Shown: one piece after another, positions 55,891 to 63,449 of the stretch
Layout: each line of letters opens with the position of its first letter
How positions within the stretch are numbered: position 1 is the stretch's first letter
NCBI RefSeq assembly: GCF_000424625.1
Contig: NZ_AUKG01000005.1
Span: forward strand, 62,001-126,000
Length of the DNA: 64,000 nucleotides
Direction: 5' to 3'
DNA from: Conexibacter woesei Iso977N
GTDB lineage: Bacteria > Actinomycetota > Thermoleophilia > Solirubrobacterales > Solirubrobacteraceae
The notes under the pieces: model-generated
Seen by the model: only the letters and a program-made list of their open reading frames with translations
Databases searched by the model: none
Told to the model about the DNA's origin: nothing
Made by a program: the position numbers and the translations under genes

Positions 55891-56740
55891 CGAACTGCTC
55901 CTCGCGCATCGCGGAGATCAGGTACAGGATCACGAACAGCGACAACAACACCATCAGCCCGAGCGAGACCGCCGAGCCGAACGGCCAGTTGTCGGCCCCG
56001 ATGAACTGGCCCTGGATGACGTTGCCGACGAACAGGAAGCGCCCGCCGCCCAGCATCTCCGGGATCACGTACTCGCCCGCCATCGGGATGAACACCAACA
56101 ACGTCCCGGACAGCAGGCCCGGCCGCGTCAGCGGCAACGTGATGTCCTTGAACGCCTGCCACGGCGTGGCGCCGAGGTCCAGCGCGCCGTCGACCAACGA
56201 CCAGTCCATGCGCTCCAGCGCCGCGTAGGCGGGCAGGACGAACAGCGGCAGGTAGCCGTAGACGAGGCCGATCAGGACGGCCTTCCACGTGTAGAGGATG
56301 TTGAGGTGCAGCGCGCCCGCGAACGAGCCGTCGCCGTCCAGGATCAGCTTCCAGGCGAACGTCCGGATCAGGAACGACGTCCAGAACGGGATGATCACCA
56401 ACAACAGGACCAACCCCTTGCGCTTGGGGCTGACGTGGCGCGCCATCCAGTACGCGAGCGGGAAGCCGACGGCGACGGTCGCCAGCGTGCCGCCGGCGGC
56501 CATCAGGAACGTCTGCCTGAACACGTTCACGTACAGGCTGTCGAAGACCTGGCTGATCGCGTCGGTGTAGAACCCGTAGATGATCTGGCTGCCGGCGAAC
56601 GAGTCGCCCTGCTTGGCCAGCGCGAACGCCACCAGGATCGCCAGCGGGGCGACGAACAGCAGCAGGTAGTAGCCGAGCAGCGGTGCGGCGAGCCAGCTCG
56701 GGTAGCGCGGCGCGAACGACCGCGCGCGGCCCCGCCTCAT
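55883..56740 (-). CDS. Polyamine-type ABC transporter permease (PotB-like)
   Basis: 285 residues. First helix LLGYYLLLFVAPLAILVAF, a long extracytoplasmic loop, then the core helices. The family signature is PFWTSFLIRTFAWKLIL and the EAA loop VDGALDLGATPWQAFKDITL followed by PLTRPG. The PotB/PotH pattern. ATG overlaps the binding-protein stop (ATGA). The frame runs on upstream through the binding-protein gene and is not used. Confidence 0.88.
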   Translation of the reverse strand: MRRGRARSFAPRYPSWLAAPLLGYYLLLFVAPLAILVAFALAKQGDSFAGSQIIYGFYTDAISQVFDSLYVNVFRQTFLMAAGGTLATVAVGFPLAYWMARHVSPKRKGLVLLLVIIPFWTSFLIRTFAWKLILDGDGSFAGALHLNILYTWKAVLIGLVYGYLPLFVLPAYAALERMDWSLVDGALDLGATPWQAFKDITLPLTRPGLLSGTLLVFIPMAGEYVIPEMLGGGRFLFVGNVIQGQFIGADNWPFGSAVSLGLMVLLSLFVILYLISAMREEQFGA

Positions 56741-57972
56741 CGCGTCGCCCGAAACTTCTCGTAGGCCTGCTGGCGCAGGTTGAGGACCTTGGGCGTCGGC
56801 GAGATGATGAACTTGTACTTGTCGATCTTGTCGGCCTCGAGGTTCACGATCGGGTTGCTCGCGAACTCCTTGGCGCCGGACAGCGCCCACGTCTTGGCGT
56901 TGGCCGTGCCGTACTTGGAGTACTTCATCTCCTGCAGGCCGACCTGGGGGTCGAGCAGGTAGTTGATCCACGCGTGCGCGGCGACCGGGTGCGGCGCCTT
57001 GGCCGGGATCGCCCAGTTGTCGGCGAAGCGCTCGCACGGCCCCTCGGGGGCGACGACCGTGACGTCCCTGCGCTCCTGCGCGATCTGGAGCATGTCGCCC
57101 GACCAGCCCTGGCCGTAGACGATCTTGCCGCTGATCGTGTCCGGCCGGTAGGTGGAGGCGTCGAGGGTCTTGATCGCCGCGGCCAGCGGGGTCAGGAACT
57201 TGACGGCCTTGTCGTAGTCGGCCTGGTTCTCCGAGTCGGGGTCGATCCCCATCGCGATCATCGTGTCGCCGATGATCGTCGTGGTGCCCTCGAGCATGTT
57301 CGTGCGGCCCTTCCTGGCGGCGGCGGGCAACCCCTCCAGGAACTCCATGAACGTCGTGGGCCTGGCGTCGATCAGGTCGTTCCGGTAGTAGAACCCGACG
57401 TAGCCCCAGTTCTTGACGACCGTGTACCGGTTGCCCTTGTCGTAGGCCAGGTCCCGCCACTGCGGCTGGAGGTTGGCCATGTTCGGGATCAGCGAGTGGT
57501 CCAGCTCGTAGAGGTAGCCGCCCTCGCCGAGCGGGGCGATCGAGTTCTGGCCCGGGACGATGATGTCGTAGTCGCCGCCGCCCGCCTTGATCTTGGCCTC
57601 CATCTCGTCGGAGGACGAGTAGTAGGTCTCCTTGACCGTGGTGGCCGGGTGCGCCTTGTGGAAGCCCGAGCGCGTCCTGGGATCGAGGTACTCGGAGAAG
57701 TTGTAGATGAGGAGGTTGGACTCCAGCGGCTTGCCGGCCAGCTTCGAGGCCGAGCCGGCGGCGGTCGAGGTGGCGCCGCCGCTGCTGTTGCCGGTCGTGC
57801 CGCCGCAGCCGGCGATCAGGAGCGCGAGGCCGCCGAGGCCGAGCGCGTGGCGGCGGCTGACCCTGAGGCCCTGGTCGGCGCCGGCCTGCTGGGCGAGCGC
57901 GGCGATGCGGTCGAGCTTGGGCTTGAGGGCTGCGGGCGCGAGCAGGCGCAGCTCGTCGTTGGGCTTGTCCAT
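56737..57972 (-). CDS. Polyamine-type ABC transporter substrate-binding lipoprotein (PotD/F-like, Tat)
   Basis: 411 residues. A 37-residue leader precedes a Tat-type signal with SRRHALGLGGLALLIAGC, where the RR and the lipobox LIAGC indicate Tat export and lipid anchoring. The mature part begins LESNLLIYNFSEYLDPRTRS, the usual PotD start, with EGGYLYELDHSLIPNMANL and DNWAIPAKAPHPVAAHAWIN (acidic and aromatic binding residues). A strong AGGAGG lies nine to ten bases before the ATG. First gene after the ATPase in the operon. Confidence 0.9.
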   Translation of the reverse strand: MDKPNDELRLLAPAALKPKLDRIAALAQQAGADQGLRVSRRHALGLGGLALLIAGCGGTTGNSSGGATSTAAGSASKLAGKPLESNLLIYNFSEYLDPRTRSGFHKAHPATTVKETYYSSSDEMEAKIKAGGGDYDIIVPGQNSIAPLGEGGYLYELDHSLIPNMANLQPQWRDLAYDKGNRYTVVKNWGYVGFYYRNDLIDARPTTFMEFLEGLPAAARKGRTNMLEGTTTIIGDTMIAMGIDPDSENQADYDKAVKFLTPLAAAIKTLDASTYRPDTISGKIVYGQGWSGDMLQIAQERRDVTVVAPEGPCERFADNWAIPAKAPHPVAAHAWINYLLDPQVGLQEMKYSKYGTANAKTWALSGAKEFASNPIVNLEADKIDKYKFIISPTPKVLNLRQQAYEKFRATR

Positions 57973-58028
57973 CAGGTTCTCCTCCTCGGGGATCGGTGGG
58001 GGTGCTGCGGGGTGCTGCCGGCGTGGGG

Positions 58029-59123
58029 CTAGGCGGCGAGGACGATCGGGGCGGTGTCGGCCCAGCTGAGCGCGACGCGGTCGCCGGCGCCGAGGGCGTC
58101 GACGGCGTCATCGGCGCCGGTGCGCGGGACGACGGCGGTCAGCTCGGTGCCGTCGCCCAGCGCGGCGACGACCTGGATCGAGCTGCCCATCTGCAGGCGG
58201 GTGACGACGGTCGCGGCAAGGGCATTGGGTTGGCCGGCCGCGGCCGTGCCGTTGACGGCGCTGACGAGGATCTTCTCGGGCCGGATGCCGACGGTGACGG
58301 CGCCGCTGGGCGGCGTGTTGCCGTTGACCCGGGCCGACACGGTGCCGTCGGCGACGGCGATCGTCGCGACGCCGGCGGTGGTCTCGCGCAGCGCGCCGCT
58401 GAGCACGTTCATCTCGCCGATGAAGCCGGCGACGAAGGCGGAGGCCGGGCGGTCGTAGATCGCCTCGGGCGTGTCGAGCTGCTCGATCCGGCCCTCGGAC
58501 ATGACCGCGATGCGGTCGCTCATCGACATCGCCTCGCCCTGGTCGTGCGTGACGTAGACGAACGTGATGCCGACCTCGGACTGGATCCGCTTCAGCTCGA
58601 CCTGCATGTCCTTGCGGAGCTTGAGGTCCAGCGCGCCGAGCGGCTCGTCGAGGAGCAGGACCTTCGGCTGCATGACCAGCGCGCGGGCCAGGGCGACGCG
58701 CTGCTGCTGGCCGCCGGACAGCTCGCGCGGGCGGCGCTGGGCGCGGCCGGTCATCTGGACCAGCTCCAGGGCCTCGTTGGCCTTCGCGCGGCGCTCCTGC
58801 TTGCCGAGGCCGCGCTGCTTGAGGCCGTAAGCCACGTTGTCGAGCACCGACATGTGCGGGAACAACGCGTAGTGCTGGAACACGGTGTTGACGTCGCGCT
58901 TGTAGGGCGGCGTGCCGACGGCGTCGGTCCCGCCGATCAGGATCGAGCCGGCCGTCGGCTGCTCGAAGCCGGCGATCATCCGCAGCGACGTCGTCTTGCC
59001 GCAGCCGGAGCTGCCGAGGAGCGACAGGAACTCCCCCTTGCGGATCTCCAGGTCCAGGTCGTCGACCGCGACGACCTCCCCGAAGCGCTTGGTCACGCCA
59101 CGGAACTGCACGTCCAACTCCAC
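58029..59123 (-). CDS. Polyamine-type ABC transporter ATP-binding protein (PotA-like)
   Basis: 364 residues. Walker A GSSGCGKTT, ABC signature RELSGGQQQRVALARALVMQ, Walker B VLLLDEPLGALD, H-loop YVTHDQGEAMSMSD, and a C-terminal TOBE domain (NVLSGALRETTAGVATIAVA). Start GTG at 59123 is favoured: AGGAGGT lies nine bases upstream, while GTG at 59132 directly abuts it. The longer frame would run into the palindrome. Opens the operon ATPase-SBP-permease-permease-LacI. Confidence 0.92.
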   Translation of the reverse strand: MELDVQFRGVTKRFGEVVAVDDLDLEIRKGEFLSLLGSSGCGKTTSLRMIAGFEQPTAGSILIGGTDAVGTPPYKRDVNTVFQHYALFPHMSVLDNVAYGLKQRGLGKQERRAKANEALELVQMTGRAQRRPRELSGGQQQRVALARALVMQPKVLLLDEPLGALDLKLRKDMQVELKRIQSEVGITFVYVTHDQGEAMSMSDRIAVMSEGRIEQLDTPEAIYDRPASAFVAGFIGEMNVLSGALRETTAGVATIAVADGTVSARVNGNTPPSGAVTVGIRPEKILVSAVNGTAAAGQPNALAATVVTRLQMGSSIQVVAALGDGTELTAVVPRTGADDAVDALGAGDRVALSWADTAPIVLAA

Positions 59124-59183
59124 TGCGGGCACACCTCCTCGCGACCCGGCGCGTGGGGCGCCGGGCCTGCTTTCACAAGCCTC

Positions 59184-59210
59184 CGAAACCGGTTGCTGCA
59201 ACCGGTTTCG
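59184..59210. promoter_or_regulatory. 27-bp perfect palindrome (LacI-type operator)
   Basis: Arms CGAAACCGGTTGC and GCAACCGGTTTCG around a single T, exact over 13 bp. Each arm contains AACCGGTT, itself palindromic and CG-centred like classic LacI/GalR operators, with centres 13 bp apart. It lies 61-87 bp upstream of the ATPase start. Confidence 0.72.
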
Positions 59211-59227
59211 CGGCACCGTAACACATC

Positions 59228-59243
59228 CTGATAGCGCTGTCAG
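59228..59243. promoter_or_regulatory. TAGCGCTA-type operator, ABC promoter copy 1
   Basis: CTGATAGCGCTGTCAG, palindromic with one mismatch, 105-120 bp upstream of the ATPase start. It shares the core with the sites before MFS and oxidoreductase genes. Confidence 0.6.
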
Positions 59244-59250
59244 CAGTTCT

Positions 59251-59266
59251 CAGATAGCGCTACCAG
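59251..59266. promoter_or_regulatory. TAGCGCTA-type operator, ABC promoter copy 2
   Basis: CAGATAGCGCTACCAG, 23 bp centre to centre from copy 1 (about two DNA turns), which would suit cooperative binding on one face. Confidence 0.6.
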
Positions 59267-59270
59267 TTCG

Positions 59271-59317
59271 GTCCAAGTCGTCTGGCCCCCACAGAGCAGG
59301 GGTAAGACGACTTGGAC
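59271..59317 (-). terminator. Strong hairpin after LacI regulator 2
   Basis: Perfect 13-bp stem GTCCAAGTCGTCT / AGACGACTTGGAC with GCCCC/GGGG pairing inside the loop, 20 bp beyond the LacI-2 stop on the minus strand. No T-run follows, but position suggests it insulates the LacI-2 transcript from the ABC promoter. Confidence 0.6.
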
Positions 59318-59336
59318 CTCGCGGGGCGCGCTGCGG

Positions 59337-60344
59337 CTATGCGCCGGAGGACGCCCGGACGACCAGGTCGGTCGCCAGGCGGATCTTCCGGACCGGCGCG
59401 TCCGGCTCGGCGAGGCGGCGCAGCAGCAGCCTGCCGGCTTCGCGGCCCAGCTCCATCACGGGCTGGACCACGGCGGTCACCGGCGGGTCGACGAGCGTGA
59501 GCCAGTCGACGTCGTCGAAGGCCGCGACCGCGAGGTCCTGCGGGACGCGCAGCCTCAGCTCGCGCGCGGCGAGCCAGAGGCCGTGGGTCATGAAGTTGTC
59601 GGTGGTGAACACCGCGGTCGGGCGCGTGCGCCTGCCGGCGCTGAGCATCGACAGCGCGGCGGTGTGCGCGCCCGCGGCCGTGAACTCCGGGTTCAGCGCG
59701 ACCCAGCGCTCGTCGGCCTCGATGCCCGCGGCCTTCAGCGCGGCGCGGTAGCCCCTGATGCGCTGCGCGGTCGACGACGAGCCGGCGCCGGACGTCACGA
59801 TCCCCACGCGGCGATGACCCTGCGCGATCAGGTGCTCGACCGCGCGCGTCGCGCCGGCGGCGTTCTCGACGGTCACGCTGTCCACCGTCATCCCCTGCAC
59901 GGTCCGGTCCAGCAGCACCAGCGGCTTGCCCGGGTCCCTCGTGCGGGTCGCCCCGCTGCTGGCCGCGGGCGCGACGAGCAGCCCGTCGACCTGCGTGCGC
60001 AGCGCCTCGATCGCCCGCGCCTCGCGCGCCGGGTCCTCGTCGGAGTTCGCGAGCAGCAGGGTGTAGCCCGCGGGCTCCAGCGCGTCCGCGACGCCGCGGG
60101 AGACCGTCGCGAAGAACGGGTTCTCGACGTCGCCGACGACCAGCCCGACCGCCCTGGTCGACCCGGACGCCAGCGCGCGGGCGACGTCGTTGCGCCGGTA
60201 GCCCAGCTCCGCCGCGGCGGCGTCCACCGCCGCCCTGGCCTTCGCGCTGACGTGGCCGTAGCCGCCGAGCGCGCGCGCAGCGGTGGCGAAGGAGACGCCG
60301 GCCCTCTCGGCGACGTCGGCAACGGTCGGGTTCGACGCGGACAT
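59337..60344 (-). CDS. LacI-family transcriptional regulator (2)
   Basis: 335 residues. HTH TVADVAERAGVSFATAARAL; the usual TVSRAL motif reads TAARAL, so DNA contacts may differ from regulator 1. Hinge YRRNDVARALASGST, then a sensor domain (VGLVVGDVENPFFATVSRGV, GHRRVGIVTSGAG, LAVAAFDDVDWLTLV). It is divergent from the FAD oxidoreductase with a TAGCGCTA operator between them, and convergent to nothing; the ABC operon lies downstream behind a hairpin. Confidence 0.93.
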   Translation of the reverse strand: MSASNPTVADVAERAGVSFATAARALGGYGHVSAKARAAVDAAAAELGYRRNDVARALASGSTRAVGLVVGDVENPFFATVSRGVADALEPAGYTLLLANSDEDPAREARAIEALRTQVDGLLVAPAASSGATRTRDPGKPLVLLDRTVQGMTVDSVTVENAAGATRAVEHLIAQGHRRVGIVTSGAGSSSTAQRIRGYRAALKAAGIEADERWVALNPEFTAAGAHTAALSMLSAGRRTRPTAVFTTDNFMTHGLWLAARELRLRVPQDLAVAAFDDVDWLTLVDPPVTAVVQPVMELGREAGRLLLRRLAEPDAPVRKIRLATDLVVRASSGA

Positions 60345-60384
60345 GCTGCGGGCGACCCTATCGGGCAGGATCGTCCGACCAAAA

Positions 60385-60400
60385 CTGGTAGCGCTATCAC
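60385..60400. promoter_or_regulatory. TAGCGCTA-type operator between LacI-2 and the oxidoreductase
   Basis: CTGGTAGCGCTATCAC, near-perfect palindrome, 22-37 bp upstream of the oxidoreductase ATG and 41-56 bp from the LacI-2 ATG, so it could control both divergent genes. Confidence 0.65.
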
Positions 60401-60421
60401 TTTGTTGCTACGGTCCCGCTC

Positions 60422-61804
60422 ATGACCCGCTCCTACAGCGCCCTGAGCCTCTGGCTCGAGCAGGCCGGCGACCTCACGCCGCGCGCACCGCTGCCCGGCC
60501 CGATCGACGTGGACGTCGCGATCGTCGGCGCCGGCTTCACCGGCCTGTGGAGCGCCTACTACCTCAAGCAGGCCGACCCCGCGCTGCGGATCGCCGTGCT
60601 GGAGAAGGACATCGCGTCCTACGGCGCGTCAGGGCGCAACGGCGGCTGGTGCTACGGCCACCTCAACGGCTCGCTCGACGCCTATGCGAAGGGCTCCTCA
60701 CGGGAGCTGGCCGTCGCGATGAAGCGCGAGAACTACCGGACGGTCGACGTGATCGGCGACGTGCTCGCCGCCGAGGGCGTCGACGCCGGGTTCGCCAAGG
60801 GCGGCGCGCTGATCGTCGCGCGGACCTACGAGCAGGAGCAGGCGCTGCGCGCCGGCCTGGCGCACGAGCGCGCGGACGGCTTCGGCGAGGACGTCGCGGT
60901 CTGGCGCGATGCCGCCGAGCTGGCCGAGCGCGTGGCGGTCGCGGGCGCGTTGGGCGCCAAGCACGAGCTGCAGTGCGCGCGTGTGCAGCCCGCGCGGCTC
61001 GCGCGCGGGCTGGCCGACGTGGTCGAGCGCATGGGCGTCGCGATCTACGAGCAGACCGAGGTCACGCGGATCGAGCAGGGCCGCGTCCGGACGCAGCACG
61101 GCGACGTCCGGTGCGACGTCGTGGTCCGCGGCACCGAGGCCTACACGGTGCACATCCGCGGCGAGGGCCGCCGGATCCAGCCGATCACGTCGCAGGTCGT
61201 GGCGACCGAGCCGCTGCCTGCTTCGGTCTGGGAGCAGATCGGCTTCGGCGAGCGCGAGGTGCTGGCCGACATGGTGCACTTGGGCATGTACTGCCAGCGC
61301 ACGACCGACGACCGCCTCGCGATGGGCGGCCGCGGCGGGTTCCAGCCGCGCCACGGCGGGCTCGTCGAGGAGGAGATCCTCGATCCCCGCGTCTTCGAGG
61401 CGCTGCGCGCCGCGGTCCGGGAGCTGTTCCCGGCCGTCGGCGACGCGACCTTCACCCACGCGTGGGGCGGCGTCTGGGGCGCGGCGCGCGACTGGGCGCC
61501 GGCGGTCGGCTACGAGCCCGAGCGCGGCGTCGCGTGGGCCGGCGGGTACGGCGACGGCGTCTGCGCGTCGAACTTCGCGGCGCGGACGATGACCGACCTG
61601 GTGCTCAAGCGCGACACCGAGTTGGTGCACTACCCGTGGATCAACCACCGCGCGCCGAGCTGGCCGCCGGACCCGCTGCCGCGGGTGGGCGCGCGGGCCA
61701 TGTCGATGGCCTACGGCCGCGCCGACGTCGTCGCGCGCCGGACCGGGCGCTCGCCGCGCTGGGTCAAGGCGGTCGACCGGCTGTCGCGCCTCGGCGACAA
61801 GTAG
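60422..61804 (+). CDS. FAD-dependent amine oxidoreductase (PuuB/OrdL-like)
   Basis: 460 residues of the D-amino-acid oxidase (DAO) superfamily. FAD dinucleotide motif VAIVGAGFTGLWSAYYL, then GASGRNGGWCYGHLNG and GTEAYTVHIRG, and the C-terminal VAWAGGYGDGVCASNFAART. Resembles gamma-glutamylputrescine oxidases, which deaminate amines to aldehydes with H2O2. Context (polyamine-type transporter, shared operator) supports an amine substrate. First gene of a run with cupin and aldo/keto reductase. Confidence 0.82.
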   Translation: MTRSYSALSLWLEQAGDLTPRAPLPGPIDVDVAIVGAGFTGLWSAYYLKQADPALRIAVLEKDIASYGASGRNGGWCYGHLNGSLDAYAKGSSRELAVAMKRENYRTVDVIGDVLAAEGVDAGFAKGGALIVARTYEQEQALRAGLAHERADGFGEDVAVWRDAAELAERVAVAGALGAKHELQCARVQPARLARGLADVVERMGVAIYEQTEVTRIEQGRVRTQHGDVRCDVVVRGTEAYTVHIRGEGRRIQPITSQVVATEPLPASVWEQIGFGEREVLADMVHLGMYCQRTTDDRLAMGGRGGFQPRHGGLVEEEILDPRVFEALRAAVRELFPAVGDATFTHAWGGVWGAARDWAPAVGYEPERGVAWAGGYGDGVCASNFAARTMTDLVLKRDTELVHYPWINHRAPSWPPDPLPRVGARAMSMAYGRADVVARRTGRSPRWVKAVDRLSRLGDK

Positions 61805-61838
61805 CAAGAAGTACCTCAACTCGATACCCAAGGACACC

Positions 61839-62207
61839 ATGTCGCTCCCGAACACCCCGGCGCTCGTCGCCAACCCCGACCTGCTCACGCTCGCGCTGGA
61901 GACCCCGCACGCGCTGGACGACGTCCGCGAGGGCTCGCCCGTCGCCGCGTACTCCGAGCTGTACGCCGACGACGTCGTGGAGCTCGGCGTCTGGAGCGTC
62001 ACGCCCGGCGAGTTCGCCGGCGACAAGCTCGGTGCGTCCGAGGTCATGTACGTGCTGGCGGGCGACGCGACGATCACCAGCGACGACGGCACGACGCTGG
62101 AGCTGCGGCCCGGCGTGTCGTTCGTGACGCCCGACGGCTGGAAGGGCCGCTGGCGCGTGCGCGAGAGCGTCCGGAAGTTGTACGTGATCTGGAAGCACGC
62201 GTCGTGA
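61839..62207 (+). CDS. Small cupin-domain protein (DUF861-like)
   Basis: 122 residues, single cupin barrel. Segment ELGVWSVTPGEFAGDKLGASEVMYVLAGDATI then LRPGVSFVTPDGWKGRWRV matches the Cupin_3/DUF861 group. Such proteins are often found beside PuuB-like oxidases in amine catabolic loci. The metal His pair is reduced, so it may bind ligand rather than metal. AAGGA lies upstream of the ATG. The stop overlaps the next start as GTGA. Confidence 0.8.
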   Translation: MSLPNTPALVANPDLLTLALETPHALDDVREGSPVAAYSELYADDVVELGVWSVTPGEFAGDKLGASEVMYVLAGDATITSDDGTTLELRPGVSFVTPDGWKGRWRVRESVRKLYVIWKHAS

Positions 62208-63220
62208 GCGCGGAGCGCTATGAGTCGATGCCCTACCGTCGCGCCGGGCGGTCCGGCCTGCGGCTGCCGGCGATCTCACTCGGGCTCTGGCACAACTTCG
62301 GCGACGACCGGGCCTTCGAGACCCAGCGCGCGATCGTCCGCCGCGCCTTCGACCGCGGCGTGACCCACTTCGACCTGGCCAACAACTACGGCCCTCCCCC
62401 GGGCTCGGCGGAGTCCAACTTCGGCCGTCTGCTGGCGACCGACCTGCGCGGTCACCGCGACGAGCTGGTCGTGAGCACCAAGGCCGGCTGGGACATGTGG
62501 CCCGGCCCCTACGGCGACGGCGGCTCCCGCAAGTACTTGTTGTCGTCGTTGGATCAGTCGCTGTCCCGGATGGGCCTCGACCACGTCGACATCTTCTACT
62601 CCCACCGCTTCGACCCCGAGACCCCGCTCGAGGAGACCTGCTCAGCCCTCGACGCCGCGGTCCGCTCCGGCAAGGCCCTCTACGTCGGCATCTCCTCCTA
62701 CTCACCGAAGCGCACCCGCGAAGCCGCCGCGATCCTCCAGGCCCTCGGCACACCGCTGCTGATCCACCAACCCAACTACTCCATGTTGAACCGCCGCATC
62801 GAGCGTGACAGCCTCCTGGACGTGTTGGAAGAGGAAGGCTCGGGCTGCATCGCCTTCTCTCCCCTGGCGCAAGGCCTGCTGACCGACAAGTACCTCTCCG
62901 GCGTACCCGAGGGATCTCGCGCAGCGGCGCGTACCTCGCTGGCCGAGTCCTGGCTGTCCGAGACGAACCTCCAGCGGATCCGCGCCCTCAACACGATCGC
63001 CACCGACCGCGGTCAATCCCTGGCGCAGATGGCCATCGCCTGGACCCTCCGCGACCCCCGCGTGACCTCCTCGCTAATCGGCGCCTCGTCCGTCTCCCAA
63101 CTCGACAACTCGCTGGACGCACTGGCGAACCCATCCTTCACCGCCAACGAGCTCTCCGCCATCAACACCCACGCCCAAGACGCCGGCATCGACCTCTGGG
63201 AAGCCGCCTCAACGGCCTGA
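62204..63220 (+). CDS. Aldo/keto reductase (YghZ/GprA-like)
   Basis: 338 residues, (alpha/beta)8 barrel. Catalytic tetrad visible: Asp in THFDLANNYG, Tyr in the same segment, Lys in VVSTKAGWDMW, His in FYSHRFDP. NADPH site in the C-terminal ASSVSQLDNSLDAL. The YghZ group reduces glyceraldehyde 3-phosphate and methylglyoxal-like aldehydes. Here it may reduce aldehydes made by the oxidase. GTG start overlaps the cupin stop. Confidence 0.88.
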   Translation: MSAERYESMPYRRAGRSGLRLPAISLGLWHNFGDDRAFETQRAIVRRAFDRGVTHFDLANNYGPPPGSAESNFGRLLATDLRGHRDELVVSTKAGWDMWPGPYGDGGSRKYLLSSLDQSLSRMGLDHVDIFYSHRFDPETPLEETCSALDAAVRSGKALYVGISSYSPKRTREAAAILQALGTPLLIHQPNYSMLNRRIERDSLLDVLEEEGSGCIAFSPLAQGLLTDKYLSGVPEGSRAAARTSLAESWLSETNLQRIRALNTIATDRGQSLAQMAIAWTLRDPRVTSSLIGASSVSQLDNSLDALANPSFTANELSAINTHAQDAGIDLWEAASTA

Positions 63221-63414
63221 TCCCGCGAACCGGCGTCCCTCCGGAAGCTCACCGACCAGAGGGGCAACGCCGGCGGAGACCGGCGACCGCCGAAAGCTCG
63301 GACTCGACGACACATCGGTACACCAAGCGCCAACAGCACGCGGACTGTGGCCGCGGACGCAACGATCACACCACCGCCACACCCCGATACCGCGTGTACC
63401 GAGAATCGACTGGG

Positions 63415-63441
63415 CGCGGTCCCGCCGGGGGCGGGACCGCG
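63415..63441 (-). terminator. Terminator-like hairpin after groEL
   Basis: Perfect 12-bp stem CGCGGTCCCGCC / GGCGGGACCGCG with a GGG loop, ten bases beyond the groEL stop on the minus strand. GC-rich, no clear U-tract. The 195 bp between it and the aldo/keto reductase gene show nothing else I can support. Confidence 0.55.
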
Positions 63442-63449
63442 GAGTCGGA

